This document shows, piece by piece, positions 34,850-43,689 of a stretch of 64,000 bases of DNA; position 1 is the stretch's first letter, and every line of letters starts with the position of its first letter. Under the pieces are notes generated by a model. It made no database searches and had not been told where the DNA came from. It saw nothing but the letters and a program-made list of their open reading frames with translations. The position numbers and the translations under genes are program-made. This stretch comes from Paenibacillus peoriae KCTC 3763 (GTDB lineage: Bacteria; Bacillota; Bacilli; Paenibacillales; Paenibacillaceae): the NCBI RefSeq assembly GCF_000236805.1, contig NZ_AGFX01000041.1:124001-188000 (forward strand), read 5' to 3'.

Positions 34850-35980
34850 ATGAAAAGAATCACCGCACTTGTTATCCTGTCCTTGCTAATCCTTGTAACC
34901 CCGACCTACGCTGCTGCACCAGCGCCTATGCTGGTCTATGTGGATCAAAGTAACTATTCCTTTATCCCCCTTCGCCTCCTGAACAGCTATGAAGGGATTA
35001 CGCTCAATATGACACCAGCGGACAAAAAGATAGAGATTGCGCAAGGCAATACCCGGCTTACATTATTTACGGGACAAGCTACTGCCAAAGTGAATGAGCA
35101 GACGGTCCGTATGCAAAATGCTCCTTTTAGCGATAACGGTTCTACCTATGTCCCTCTCCAGTTCATCAGCCAGTATTTAAACCTGCAGGTCTCATGGCAA
35201 AAGGAAGCTTCAGCTGTACGCATTAAACAGGGCACAACGTCCGTCACGCTGCCGGTGCTCACTGGCAAGCTGCCTGGCAGCACCTCACCGATCGTGACGG
35301 CTCACAAAAGCTTTAAGGTCGGATCACGCACCTTTTCCGCCAAGGTGGTCACCATCTCCATGCTCCATCCCAAGGTGAGTCTGGATGTGGCGCTGGCAGG
35401 CAATACTATCGGCAAAGTAGAAGATTTAAGCAGTCTCGCCAAACACAATCAAGCGATTGTAGCCATCAATGGTACATTCTTTGACGCCTACACCAAAAGC
35501 TCCTACAAAACGCCTTACGGCTACCTGGTCAGCCACGGAAAAATGTTAATGAAAAGCTCTGGCGACCAGCGAACGGTCTTCTCCTATGATGCTAATCATT
35601 TAGCTGAGCTGGTTTCGGGTTCTGCTTTTGAGCAGCGGTTGAGCCTGAGCAACGTTGAAGGTGCCCTTCAAGCCGGGCCTCGTCTGGTGACGAATGGACA
35701 GGTGTCCCTCAATGTCAAAGCCGAAGGCTTCAAGGACCCCAAAATATTAACAGGCGGCGGAGCCAGAAGCGCACTCGGAATTACCCGGGATCATAAGCTG
35801 ATCCTCCTGACCACAGGCGGAGCCACCATTCCACAGCTCGCCCAAATGATGAAGCAAGCAGGTGCTTATCAGGCCATGAATCTGGACGGCGGTGCTTCCA
35901 GCGGGCTGTACTACAACGGCTCATACCTTACCACACCCGGACGTCAAATCAGCAATGCCATTATTGTAAAGTATCAATAG
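34850..35980 (+). CDS. Secreted phosphodiester glycosidase with copper-amine-oxidase-like N-domain
   Basis: 376 residues. A signal peptide (MKRITALVILSLLILVTP, cleavage near TYAAA) is followed by a stalk domain of the copper amine oxidase N-like type (about 30-130, with VPLQFISQYLNLQVSW). The C-terminal half is a NAGPA/DUF2233 domain (VAINGTFFDAY, GGGARSALGITRD, AMNLDGGASSGLYYNG). The NAGPA domain cleaves sugar phosphodiesters such as cell-wall or exopolysaccharide modifications. AAGGAG lies 10 nt upstream. It is probably exported and cell-wall associated; exact substrate unknown. Confidence 0.87.
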   Translation: MKRITALVILSLLILVTPTYAAAPAPMLVYVDQSNYSFIPLRLLNSYEGITLNMTPADKKIEIAQGNTRLTLFTGQATAKVNEQTVRMQNAPFSDNGSTYVPLQFISQYLNLQVSWQKEASAVRIKQGTTSVTLPVLTGKLPGSTSPIVTAHKSFKVGSRTFSAKVVTISMLHPKVSLDVALAGNTIGKVEDLSSLAKHNQAIVAINGTFFDAYTKSSYKTPYGYLVSHGKMLMKSSGDQRTVFSYDANHLAELVSGSAFEQRLSLSNVEGALQAGPRLVTNGQVSLNVKAEGFKDPKILTGGGARSALGITRDHKLILLTTGGATIPQLAQMMKQAGAYQAMNLDGGASSGLYYNGSYLTTPGRQISNAIIVKYQ

Positions 35981-36258
35981 ACGATATAAGGGCTGTCTCT
36001 ACCGAAGCATAAGTTGTGGAGGATGCTTAAGCGCCTCTATATCCAATAAGCACAGAGTTGCCATGTCTGTCGTAAATTGAAATGGACTCCTTGCTGCGTT
36101 CATTCTGTATCCTCCTGCTTTGGACAATTAATTACCATTTTTTCATTGATGTCGCCATCCCTATATACCAAATCATTAAGGGAAATTCTCCCTATATGTA
36201 AAGTATAGCAATGCTTGCTAGAGCAGACAACATGCCTAGGCTACCATCTATTCTGCAC
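35981..36258. other. Gene-free stretch with a possible 34-codon ORF
   Basis: On the minus strand GCAGGAGG precedes MNAARSPFQFTTDMATL (about 36005-36105). Overlapping it in another frame is KESISIYDRHGNSVLIGY, which also looks protein-like. No decision is possible. Confidence 0.3.
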
Positions 36259-36300
36259 CAACAAGGCCTTCCCTCACTGTAGTGAAAGAAGGCCTTGTTG
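36259..36300. terminator. Strong hairpin terminator
   Basis: CAACAAGGCCTTCCCTCAC pairs with GTGAAAGAAGGCCTTGTTG around a 4-nt loop. It lies 26 nt beyond the yjcZ-like stop and can also stop the plus-strand gene. The flanking T run is weak. Confidence 0.65.
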
Positions 36301-36326
36301 TGGATGTAACCGAACCCAATCTGCTA

Positions 36327-36425
36327 CTAGATCAGAAAAGTTTTTGTGATAATCACCAGCAAAATGAACAAGACCAGAATCGCAGCTGTGGATGTCCATG
36401 CTCCACCATAACCCATTTCACCCAT
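36327..36425 (-). CDS. YjcZ family sporulation peptide
   Basis: 32 residues: MGEMGYGGAWTSTAAI, then a single hydrophobic helix LVLFILLVII and a short basic end. The GYGG/AxILVLFILLVII pattern is that of the YjcZ/YhfM-like small sporulation membrane proteins common in Bacillales. AAGGAGG is 8 nt before the ATG. Located between two terminators, monocistronic. Confidence 0.85.
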   Translation of the reverse strand: MGEMGYGGAWTSTAAILVLFILLVIITKTFLI

Positions 36426-36458
36426 GTCTGAATCCCTCCTTGCTTAAGGCATACCTTA

Positions 36459-36827
36459 TCATATGAAGAAAAGCGGCTTACGATAGGGCAGATTGGAAAG
36501 TTTATTAAGAATAGTAAGAACGCTTAGAAAATGGGCTGGTAGGCTTCGGAGTGTATGTAATAAATGCAGTAGGTCAGTCATGGACAGGAATCTTGGAGGG
36601 AAAGAGCTGTTGTTCTCTTTCATATATAGAGCTTTCAGCATAGAGGTCAAAGCCCAGTCACACAGGATAATGCAGCATTGATGCTGGTTATGTTCTTGCA
36701 GGATTCGGGCTAGTTTCATGTGGTATTGGGACAGGCTGTGAAAATCCGTTATGGAATTATGTAGGTGTTCTGTGGATCTGGATGGCTGGGCGCGGCTTTG
36801 GTTAAGGGTAGAAGGATTTCTTGTCAT
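36459..36827 (-). CDS. Small protein, possible HEPN-like
   Basis: 122 residues from the ATG at 36827, with GGAGG 8 nt upstream. Helical: YHMKLARILQEHNQHQCCII, LCDWALTSMLKALYMKENN, then LHTLRSLPAHFLSVL. The helix around CDWALTSMLKALY resembles HEPN domains, and RSLPAH fits the R-x4-H nuclease motif of that family. No MNT antitoxin partner is adjacent; an XRE regulator is divergent. Assignment is tentative. Confidence 0.5.
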   Translation of the reverse strand: MTRNPSTLNQSRAQPSRSTEHLHNSITDFHSLSQYHMKLARILQEHNQHQCCIILCDWALTSMLKALYMKENNSSFPPRFLSMTDLLHLLHTLRSLPAHFLSVLTILNKLSNLPYRKPLFFI

Positions 36828-36977
36828 ATCTATTCCTCCAGAGAATTTCAATATTAGTCTCATTATACTCTAATACAATACCTATAAATATAATTTATAC
36901 TAAATATACGATTTATAGTCTCATGTTTACTCAAGAAAAACTTGTCTACACTTTTTAATATGAAGGGGTGTAGATAA

Positions 36978-37322
36978 ATGCAGGACAAAGAAGTGTTAAA
37001 GCTGGTTGGGGCTAGAATAAGAGTTTTACGCAAAGAAAAAGGCCTCTCGCAAGAAGCTCTTGGGGAAAAAGGCGGATTTCATTTTACATACATTGGACAG
37101 ATCGAACGAGGAGAAAAGAATGTTTCTTTGATCAATGTAGCTAAGATCGCAAAAGCCCTAGACGTAGACTTGATTCAGCTATTTGCTTATGTAAATGAGG
37201 ATATTAAAGTTACAGAGCATGAAACAGAGCTAAATGAACTAATGACATTGCTTAGAAAAGCAAATCCTCAAAAAATTAAGCTAGCGAAAAATATTATTAA
37301 AGAGATTTTAAACAATGAGTAA
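36978..37322 (+). CDS. XRE family transcriptional regulator
   Basis: 114 residues. HTH_3 domain (LVGARIRVLRKEKGLSQEAL, then FTYIGQIERGEKNVSLINVA) and a short helical tail. GAAGGGG lies upstream of the ATG. Divergent from the HEPN-like gene; the AT-rich space between them may hold its operator. Target unknown. Confidence 0.88.
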   Translation: MQDKEVLKLVGARIRVLRKEKGLSQEALGEKGGFHFTYIGQIERGEKNVSLINVAKIAKALDVDLIQLFAYVNEDIKVTEHETELNELMTLLRKANPQKIKLAKNIIKEILNNE

Positions 37323-37417
37323 TGACACGAATGCTACATTATTTAAAATGTCCTTCATTTTTCTTTTATTTGTTTAGAAAATATGTGATTCAGTTACATC
37401 GTTAGAAACATATCAAA

Positions 37418-37457
37418 AAAGCCGCTCATCAGATTGATCTAATGAACGACTTTTTTT
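37418..37457. terminator. Terminator between the XRE gene and tkt
   Basis: AAGCCGCTCAT pairs with ATGAACGACTT (two mismatches), flanked by AAAAAA and TTTTTTT, so it can work in both directions. Confidence 0.75.
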
Positions 37458-37509
37458 GTGTAACTGCTTTGTAGCGTGTTTGCGCCTTTTCAGTGTTTCT
37501 AATTTCTTA

Positions 37510-39522
37510 TCATTTCCTTAATTCAGCAAGTACCTCTTTCGCTAAAGCAACGATATTGGCTGCGTTAAAGCCAAAGGCCTCTACAACTTCGGCTCCTTTA
37601 CCAGATGCGCCAAAACGATCAATGGCTAACATCTTACCGTCCAGACCGATATAGCGTTCCCAGCCAAAGCTTGCCCCCATTTCAATGCCAACGCGGGCAC
37701 GTATTGCTTTGGGCAAGACTCTTTCTCTGTAAGCTTCGTCCTGCTGATCAAAAGCAGATGTGTTCGGCAAGCTTACGACAGATGCTGAAATGCCTGCGCT
37801 TTCCAAGATACTCTGTGCTTCGATAGCCAGCTTCACCTCTGAACCACTTGCGATTAACAGCAAATCTGGTACTTCTTTGGAAGCAGGCGCTAAAATATAT
37901 CCGCCTTTTTTCACACCTTCCAATGCCTTTTCAGAACTGCCTGCAAGGACCGGCAAAGCCTGACGTGTAAGGACAAGTGCTGTCGGTGTTGAAACTGATG
38001 AGATCGCCATATGCCAGGCAGCGATCACTTCATTTCCGTCTGCGGGACGGATTACATTTAAATTCGGCATCGCACGCAATCCTGCCAGTTGCTCGATCGG
38101 CTCATGGGTAGGTCCGTCTTCTCCTACGATAATGGAGTCATGGGTTAGGACGTAAATCACCGGGAGTTGCTGAATGGCCGCCAAGCGTATAGCTGCTTTT
38201 AAATAATCGGAAAATACAAAGAAAGTCCCTCCATAAATCTTTAACCCACCGTGCAGCGCTATGCCATTCATTTCAGCTGCCATCGCAAACTCACGTACAC
38301 CAAACCAAATGTTGCGTGCAGCAGGAGCTGATTTAGAAAAACGTTCATCTCCTGCAATTAATGTCTTATTGGAGCTCGCTAAGTCAGCCGAACCGCCAAA
38401 TAAATAAGGGACCTGCTGTGCAATCAAGTTCAAGATGTCACTGCTGGTATCTCGGCCTGCTTTACTTGAGCTTGCTTCGTAATCAGCCAGTGGTTTTTCC
38501 CAATCTACGGGCAGTGTATTGGTAAAACTGTCATGAAACTGTTTAGCCAGTTCTGGATAACTTTCCGTATATTTCACCATTAGGGCCTGCCATTCAGCCT
38601 CGGCTTTGGCACCACGAGCTGCTACTTTTTCACGAAAAAGAGTATAGACTTCCTCTGATATGGTAAAAGCCGGTAGTTCCCATTGATAGCTCAATTTTGC
38701 CGCAGCCGTTCCTGCTTCTCCCAGAGGTGAACCATGAACTTTATGCGTACCTGCATGCGGTGAGCCAAACCCGATCACAGTCTTCACTTCAATAATTGTA
38801 GGTTGCGTATGATTTTCTCGTGCCAAGTCAATCGCTGCAGTAATCTCGCTAAGATCATTACCGTCTGTAACCAAGATATGTTGCCACCCACTGGACTCAA
38901 ACCGCTGTTTTATATTTTCTGAGAAAGAGTGACTCAGTTCTCCATCCAGCGATATGTCATTGGAATCGTATAGCATGATTAATTTATCCAATTGCTCATG
39001 GCCAGCATGAGAGATCGCTTCATTAGCCACGCCTTCCATTAAATCACCATCTCCGCACAGACAATACGTGTAGTGATCCACAATCGGAAAGGACTCCTTA
39101 TTATATAAACCTGCTAAATGCCGTTCTGCCAATGCCATGCCAACAGCCATCGCCACCCCTTGTCCCAAGGGTCCCGTCGTTGCTTCTACACCGTCGGTGT
39201 GTCCGACTTCTGGATGCCCGGGCGTTCGGGAACCTAGCTGCCGAAATTTCTTCAAATCGTCAATCGTCACATCAAAACCGGATAAGTGAAGCAGACTGTA
39301 AAGGAGCATGGACCCATGGCCAGCAGACAGAACGAACCGATCCCGATTTTCCCATCGCGAATTTTTGGGATTTACAAGTAATGCCTGTGACCAAAGAGCA
39401 TAAGCCATAGGTGCTGCACCTAAAGGTAATCCGGGATGCCCAGAGTTTGCTTTATCAATCGCGTCTAAAGATAATGCTCGGATGGCCATGACGGCTTGAA
39501 GGTCTTGCTGATCAAATCTCAT
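37510..39522 (-). CDS. tkt: Transketolase
   Basis: 670 residues, full length. ANSGHPGLPLGAAPMAYALW, GDGDLMEGVANEAISHAGHE with the TPP/metal site and a YDSNDIS ligand segment, HDSIIVGEDGPTHEPIEQL, and the C-terminal domain. TPP-dependent; moves two-carbon units between ketoses and aldoses in the pentose phosphate pathway. It follows the PTS IIC gene by 55 nt in the same direction, so this copy is probably induced with the PTS substrate. A housekeeping copy elsewhere is likely but cannot be seen. Confidence 0.96.
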   Translation of the reverse strand: MRFDQQDLQAVMAIRALSLDAIDKANSGHPGLPLGAAPMAYALWSQALLVNPKNSRWENRDRFVLSAGHGSMLLYSLLHLSGFDVTIDDLKKFRQLGSRTPGHPEVGHTDGVEATTGPLGQGVAMAVGMALAERHLAGLYNKESFPIVDHYTYCLCGDGDLMEGVANEAISHAGHEQLDKLIMLYDSNDISLDGELSHSFSENIKQRFESSGWQHILVTDGNDLSEITAAIDLARENHTQPTIIEVKTVIGFGSPHAGTHKVHGSPLGEAGTAAAKLSYQWELPAFTISEEVYTLFREKVAARGAKAEAEWQALMVKYTESYPELAKQFHDSFTNTLPVDWEKPLADYEASSSKAGRDTSSDILNLIAQQVPYLFGGSADLASSNKTLIAGDERFSKSAPAARNIWFGVREFAMAAEMNGIALHGGLKIYGGTFFVFSDYLKAAIRLAAIQQLPVIYVLTHDSIIVGEDGPTHEPIEQLAGLRAMPNLNVIRPADGNEVIAAWHMAISSVSTPTALVLTRQALPVLAGSSEKALEGVKKGGYILAPASKEVPDLLLIASGSEVKLAIEAQSILESAGISASVVSLPNTSAFDQQDEAYRERVLPKAIRARVGIEMGASFGWERYIGLDGKMLAIDRFGASGKGAEVVEAFGFNAANIVALAKEVLAELRK

Positions 39523-39577
39523 AAAGTTTGTCCTCTCTTCCTGATCCTTGTTTTTTTATAGTGTTCATTTGTATTAT

Positions 39578-40936
39578 TTATTGCGCGCTGCTTTTCGGCT
39601 TTTTCAGGCTTACCAAAATCATAATGAGTAGCACCAAACCGATCCCGATCATCGTTATCATTTTTCCACCCATCTGGTTTAGCCCGCTCAAGAACAGCCC
39701 CACTACACCGAAGTCGGAATCGGAGAAGGTCGCGTTGGCTAACCCGAGATCCCCTAATACAGGTATTAATAGAATCGGCATGAAACTGATGAGCACCCCG
39801 TTCACAAATGCGCCTAAAATGGCGCCCCGCACACCGCCCATGGTGTTTCCGAATACTCCTGCTGCCGCTCCTGTGAAGAAGTGTGGGACAACCCCAGGTA
39901 AAATAACAATCCCGCCGGATAAAACCAGGATGAGCATGCTGACAATCCCGCCCACAAAACTGGAGAAGAAGCCGATCAATACCGCGTTCGGAGCATAGGT
40001 ATAAACAATGGGGACATCCAGCGCCGGTTTGGAATTCGGTACAATTTTCGTGGAAATCCCTTTGAATGCCGGTACAATTTCAGCCAAGACTAGACGTACA
40101 CCCGACAAAATGATAAATACGCCTGCCGAAAACATCCCCGCCTGAAGTAGCGCAAATAAAATATAGTTTTTCCCATTACTCAAGTGACTTTCGACATAAG
40201 CCGGACCTGCAAAAATGGCTACAATGATGTAGAAGACCGCCATCGTTAATGCAATACTGACCGTACTGTCCCGCAGAAAGCCAAGTCCTTTCGGGAAATT
40301 GATTTCTTCAGTGGATACAATGTCTTTCTTGCCTTTCACTGCCATACCTACCAGCCCGCCAATCGCAAAGCCGACCGCACCAGAATGCCCCAAAGCCACA
40401 TTGTCATTGCCCGTTAATTTGCGGACAAATGGCTGCACAACGGCTGGAGAAAGCGACATGAAAATACCTACAGTCAGGGCTCCAAAAAGGATAAGGGAGA
40501 CGGATGTGAAACCACTCACTGATAAAATGATAGCAATCATACATGACATGTATAGCGTAATATGACCTGTTAAAAAAATGTACTTAAATCGTGTAAAACG
40601 AGCAATCAGCAGGTTCACAATCATACCAAAAAACATAATCAGTGCGGTGGAGGAACCGTACTTACTCACGGCAATAGCCACAATGGCTTCATTATTGGGA
40701 ACGATACCGCTTACATGAAACGCTGCTTTAAACATATCGCCAAAAGGTGCAAGAGCTTGCTGCAAAACACCTGCGCCTGCGCTGATGACAAGAAATCCTA
40801 CAAACGTTTTGGTCGTCCCCTTCAGGATATCCGAGAGATTTTTCCGCTGAGCCAGCAACCCTACCAAAGCAATCAACGCAACTAGCACGGACGGCTCACT
40901 TAAAACGTTAATGAGTATATTCAAAGCTTTATTCAT
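39578..40936 (-). CDS. ulaA: PTS system EIIC, ascorbate (UlaA/SgaT) family
   Basis: 452 residues, about 11 hydrophobic segments. ILINVLSEPSVLVALIALVG start, GFLVISAGAGVLQQAL, and GTMGGVRGAILGAFVNG-like loop, typical of the UlaA family of sugar-translocating IIC proteins. The ATG at 40936 has AAGGAGA 10 nt upstream. IIB and the IIA-containing regulator lie upstream. The family is named for L-ascorbate, but the enzymes for ascorbate breakdown are not in this window, so another pentose-like acid or polyol is possible. Confidence 0.9.
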   Translation of the reverse strand: MNKALNILINVLSEPSVLVALIALVGLLAQRKNLSDILKGTTKTFVGFLVISAGAGVLQQALAPFGDMFKAAFHVSGIVPNNEAIVAIAVSKYGSSTALIMFFGMIVNLLIARFTRFKYIFLTGHITLYMSCMIAIILSVSGFTSVSLILFGALTVGIFMSLSPAVVQPFVRKLTGNDNVALGHSGAVGFAIGGLVGMAVKGKKDIVSTEEINFPKGLGFLRDSTVSIALTMAVFYIIVAIFAGPAYVESHLSNGKNYILFALLQAGMFSAGVFIILSGVRLVLAEIVPAFKGISTKIVPNSKPALDVPIVYTYAPNAVLIGFFSSFVGGIVSMLILVLSGGIVILPGVVPHFFTGAAAGVFGNTMGGVRGAILGAFVNGVLISFMPILLIPVLGDLGLANATFSDSDFGVVGLFLSGLNQMGGKMITMIGIGLVLLIMILVSLKKPKSSAQ

Positions 40937-40951
40937 ATGGGCCAATTCTCC

Positions 40952-41233
40952 TTACAATAGATTTTTATCTTGTAAGACTGCTGTTAGTTTTGTGCGTAAT
41001 TCCTCGAGATCGATAATGTTTTCCAGAACGACCACATCACCTAGGCTCGCTCCGCCTTCAGCAATGTCTCTGGCAAGAAAAAACACATCTGCGCTCCCAG
41101 GCGTAGCGGAACCCAGATCGGAATGATCTACTTCCACACCATCTACGCCCATCTCATTCAATAGCTGCTTAATATTCATTTCCACCATAAAGCTTGTTCC
41201 CAGACCAGAACCGCAAACTGTTAAAATTTTCAT
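40952..41233 (-). CDS. ulaB: PTS system EIIB, ascorbate family
   Basis: 93 residues. MKILTVCGSGLGTSFMVEM contains the phosphorylated cysteine in a CGSGxGTS loop, characteristic of Lac/Ula-type IIB. It passes phosphate from IIA to the incoming sugar. AAGGAGA lies upstream; its ATG overlaps the regulator stop as ATGA. 15 nt separate it from the IIC gene. Confidence 0.92.
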   Translation of the reverse strand: MKILTVCGSGLGTSFMVEMNIKQLLNEMGVDGVEVDHSDLGSATPGSADVFFLARDIAEGGASLGDVVVLENIIDLEELRTKLTAVLQDKNLL

Positions 41234-43275
41234 TTTTTATCGTCTCCTTTTTTTTGCATCATGGCTATAATTTCGTCCGCTGTTGTAGCTTCTTTCAAAC
41301 GGTTTAACGAATCGTCGTTGACCAGAAACGAAGTCAATTCCGTCAGCGCCTTTAAGTGCAACTTATTGTCAATCGCCGCCAGGCAAATAAACATATCAAT
41401 CGCATGCTCCGGCTGATCAAGCAGCAACACCGGTTTTTTCACTCGCAACAGCGACATCCCCAATTTCTGCACACCTTGTTCCGGCCGTGCATGTGGGATA
41501 GCAATTCCTTTGCCGACATGAATAAAAGCACCGATTTCCAAAACTCTGTTAATCATTGCCTGTGTATAATCAGGTGTAATATAGTTCTGTTCCTCCAATG
41601 GTTTGGCTGCTAGTTGAATCGCTTCCTTCCAATCCAGGGGAGCATCCGTGAATTGAATTTTATCTACAGTTAAAAGCTCGGACAACATAGGGGAATGACT
41701 CCTTTCAATTGAACGCATCTGTCGTAAATGATTTGTTAAATCTGTATAAAGTGCTTTTTCGTTTTTAATCGTGGCATGTTTCCGTATGGTAGCCATTAAT
41801 TCATCTATGGGTACAACAGAGGGAACGGGCAATTCAAAATCAGCAGCAACAGCTTGCTGCAAATAATCTTCTTCTAATGCGGTTAATAATGGGCGAGTCA
41901 AGTAAACAGGTTTGGATGATTCCAAATAAATAGTAGAAAAAATCATGTCATAGCTATCTGGAGATATCTGTTTTAATTCCGCAACTGAATGTGATTCCGT
42001 AAAATGCACTCCCGGAAATAGCTGACACAATTGCGTCCGTAACATCATGGAGGAACTGATCCCGTTTGGACATACAATTGTAGCCCGGTATACTTTAGGT
42101 TCGGGTTCTAATCTGCGGACATGCCCCCCGAACAAAATGGTAAAGTATCCAACCTCTTCATCCGAAATCCACTCCCCTGTAAAATCAGACAATGGCTTCA
42201 ACGCTTGCTTGACCAGTTTGAACAGGGCACCATGTTCTGCTTTGATAGTGTCAATTAAAGGATTAGATAAAGGCACTTCACACATAATCCTAAAGTAAGC
42301 TGGTACCAAATGCTTGTACAAGATCGATTGCAAAACAGGCTTTTCTTTAAAGGGTACTAGGGTCAGTCGTTCTACTTCCCCGATAATTTCGTCAGATACA
42401 TAACTCAGCTCTTCACTGGGATACATATGGGGCACGCCCTGCGTAGCCGACAATAATTGAATCGTTAGATATACGATCTCCATCTCATTCACTTCATTAA
42501 ACAAATAAGCGGATAATTTCTTGCCCATCAGATAGAGTGGTTGTTGTTGTATTAACTCTGTTTGCTTAGCGGGCAAAAACAGTGCATTACGCCCATAGCG
42601 GAATTGCAGAAACAACAGCTCATATATAAGTTGATCCAACCTGTTGCCCACAAAGACGACCTGATACTCATGAGCCATATCGGTTAATTGCTGCTTAATC
42701 GTTGTACTCGCATCTTCATATTTCCAACTATCTATCACCTGCTTGATACCCGGGCGTCCCATCGGTAGCTGCAATAGTGTCCCAATGCATATCGACGCAA
42801 ATCGACGCTTATGACGCTCTTCTCCCTCCAATTTAAAACCGTCCGTTCGGTTATAATCTAACTTGACACCTTCTCCCTGACAAAGCGCACGTAGCTTTTT
42901 GACATCTGCCAAGGCCGTATTCCTGCTTACCTGGAGCAAAGACTGATAATGAACGGTCGAAATCGGCTCCCGCCGGATATACGTGTATAAATAAATTAAA
43001 TACAGTCGTTCATTCTCTTGAAAAACCAGTTGCTTGCGACTAAGTGATAATTCCTCATTTTTCCAATATCTCTTAACTCGTTCGTCAATCTTAAACCCCA
43101 TTTCAATCACTTCAATCTTAGGTAAACCCAACTCAACCAGTCCGTCATTTAATTTATTCAGTGTATATTCAAACTGTCGAGGCGATAAATTCAATTGAAG
43201 TCTCAACTCCGGAATTGACAACTTCGGATAGTTAACCATCTGAGTTAGCAATTGCAATGACTTGTGGTCAAACAT
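41230..43275 (-). CDS. PRD-containing BglG/MtlR-type regulator with C-terminal EIIA
   Basis: 681 residues from the ATG at 43275 (AAGGAGG 8 nt upstream). Order: two winged helices (about 1-150), two PRDs (about 190-400), an EIIB-like module (ATIVCPNGISSSMMLRTQL, with CPNG instead of CxxG) and a fructose/mannitol-type EIIA with IAIPHARPEQG carrying the phospho-His. It is expected to activate the PTS operon in response to its phosphorylation. No separate IIA gene is present, so the EIIA domain may also serve transport. Sole regulator of the IIB-IIC-tkt unit. Confidence 0.9.
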   Translation of the reverse strand: MFDHKSLQLLTQMVNYPKLSIPELRLQLNLSPRQFEYTLNKLNDGLVELGLPKIEVIEMGFKIDERVKRYWKNEELSLSRKQLVFQENERLYLIYLYTYIRREPISTVHYQSLLQVSRNTALADVKKLRALCQGEGVKLDYNRTDGFKLEGEERHKRRFASICIGTLLQLPMGRPGIKQVIDSWKYEDASTTIKQQLTDMAHEYQVVFVGNRLDQLIYELLFLQFRYGRNALFLPAKQTELIQQQPLYLMGKKLSAYLFNEVNEMEIVYLTIQLLSATQGVPHMYPSEELSYVSDEIIGEVERLTLVPFKEKPVLQSILYKHLVPAYFRIMCEVPLSNPLIDTIKAEHGALFKLVKQALKPLSDFTGEWISDEEVGYFTILFGGHVRRLEPEPKVYRATIVCPNGISSSMMLRTQLCQLFPGVHFTESHSVAELKQISPDSYDMIFSTIYLESSKPVYLTRPLLTALEEDYLQQAVAADFELPVPSVVPIDELMATIRKHATIKNEKALYTDLTNHLRQMRSIERSHSPMLSELLTVDKIQFTDAPLDWKEAIQLAAKPLEEQNYITPDYTQAMINRVLEIGAFIHVGKGIAIPHARPEQGVQKLGMSLLRVKKPVLLLDQPEHAIDMFICLAAIDNKLHLKALTELTSFLVNDDSLNRLKEATTADEIIAMMQKKGDDKK

Positions 43276-43605
43276 CTTATGAGCCTCCTTGTGCTCATTA
43301 TAAATGAAAATTATGAGCCATATCATAGCTGTTGAATCCAATCTTTGTTGTGATGTCGGCAGATGTATTGGACTGAAGTTGTCATCTTTTACTTATATGC
43401 GTAAGGCAAGCGGCTCCTGTAAAATCAATAGTGTGACCTGTAGGGAGTGAGGTAATAATTCTACAAAATAGGTATGCCCTCTACAGGATAGGCTCAAACG
43501 CAAGAAATAAATGGGGATGCTACATCTCCTATTTTCCTCTATGTATAAGGTATTTTATACCATTTTTAATATTAATTATGAAATTCAGCTAAGTCTCACG
43601 CCAAA
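43276..43605. promoter_or_regulatory. Leader region of the PTS-tkt operon
   Basis: No gene. Arms CCTGTAGGGA (43437-43446) and CCCTCTACAGG (43477-43487) form an inverted repeat that may bind the PRD regulator. No clear sigma-A promoter could be fixed. Confidence 0.4.
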
Positions 43606-43637
43606 ATAAAAACACGCCCCATGTGGCGTGTTTTTTT
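43606..43637. terminator. Terminator downstream of the MetE-like gene
   Basis: AAACACGCC pairs with GGCGTGTTT over a short loop; A run on one side and T7 on the other. Confidence 0.85.
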
Positions 43638-43689
43638 GATAACGGAATCTTTAGTTTAAAGAACCTATCCAATCAATCCCTCTAAATCC

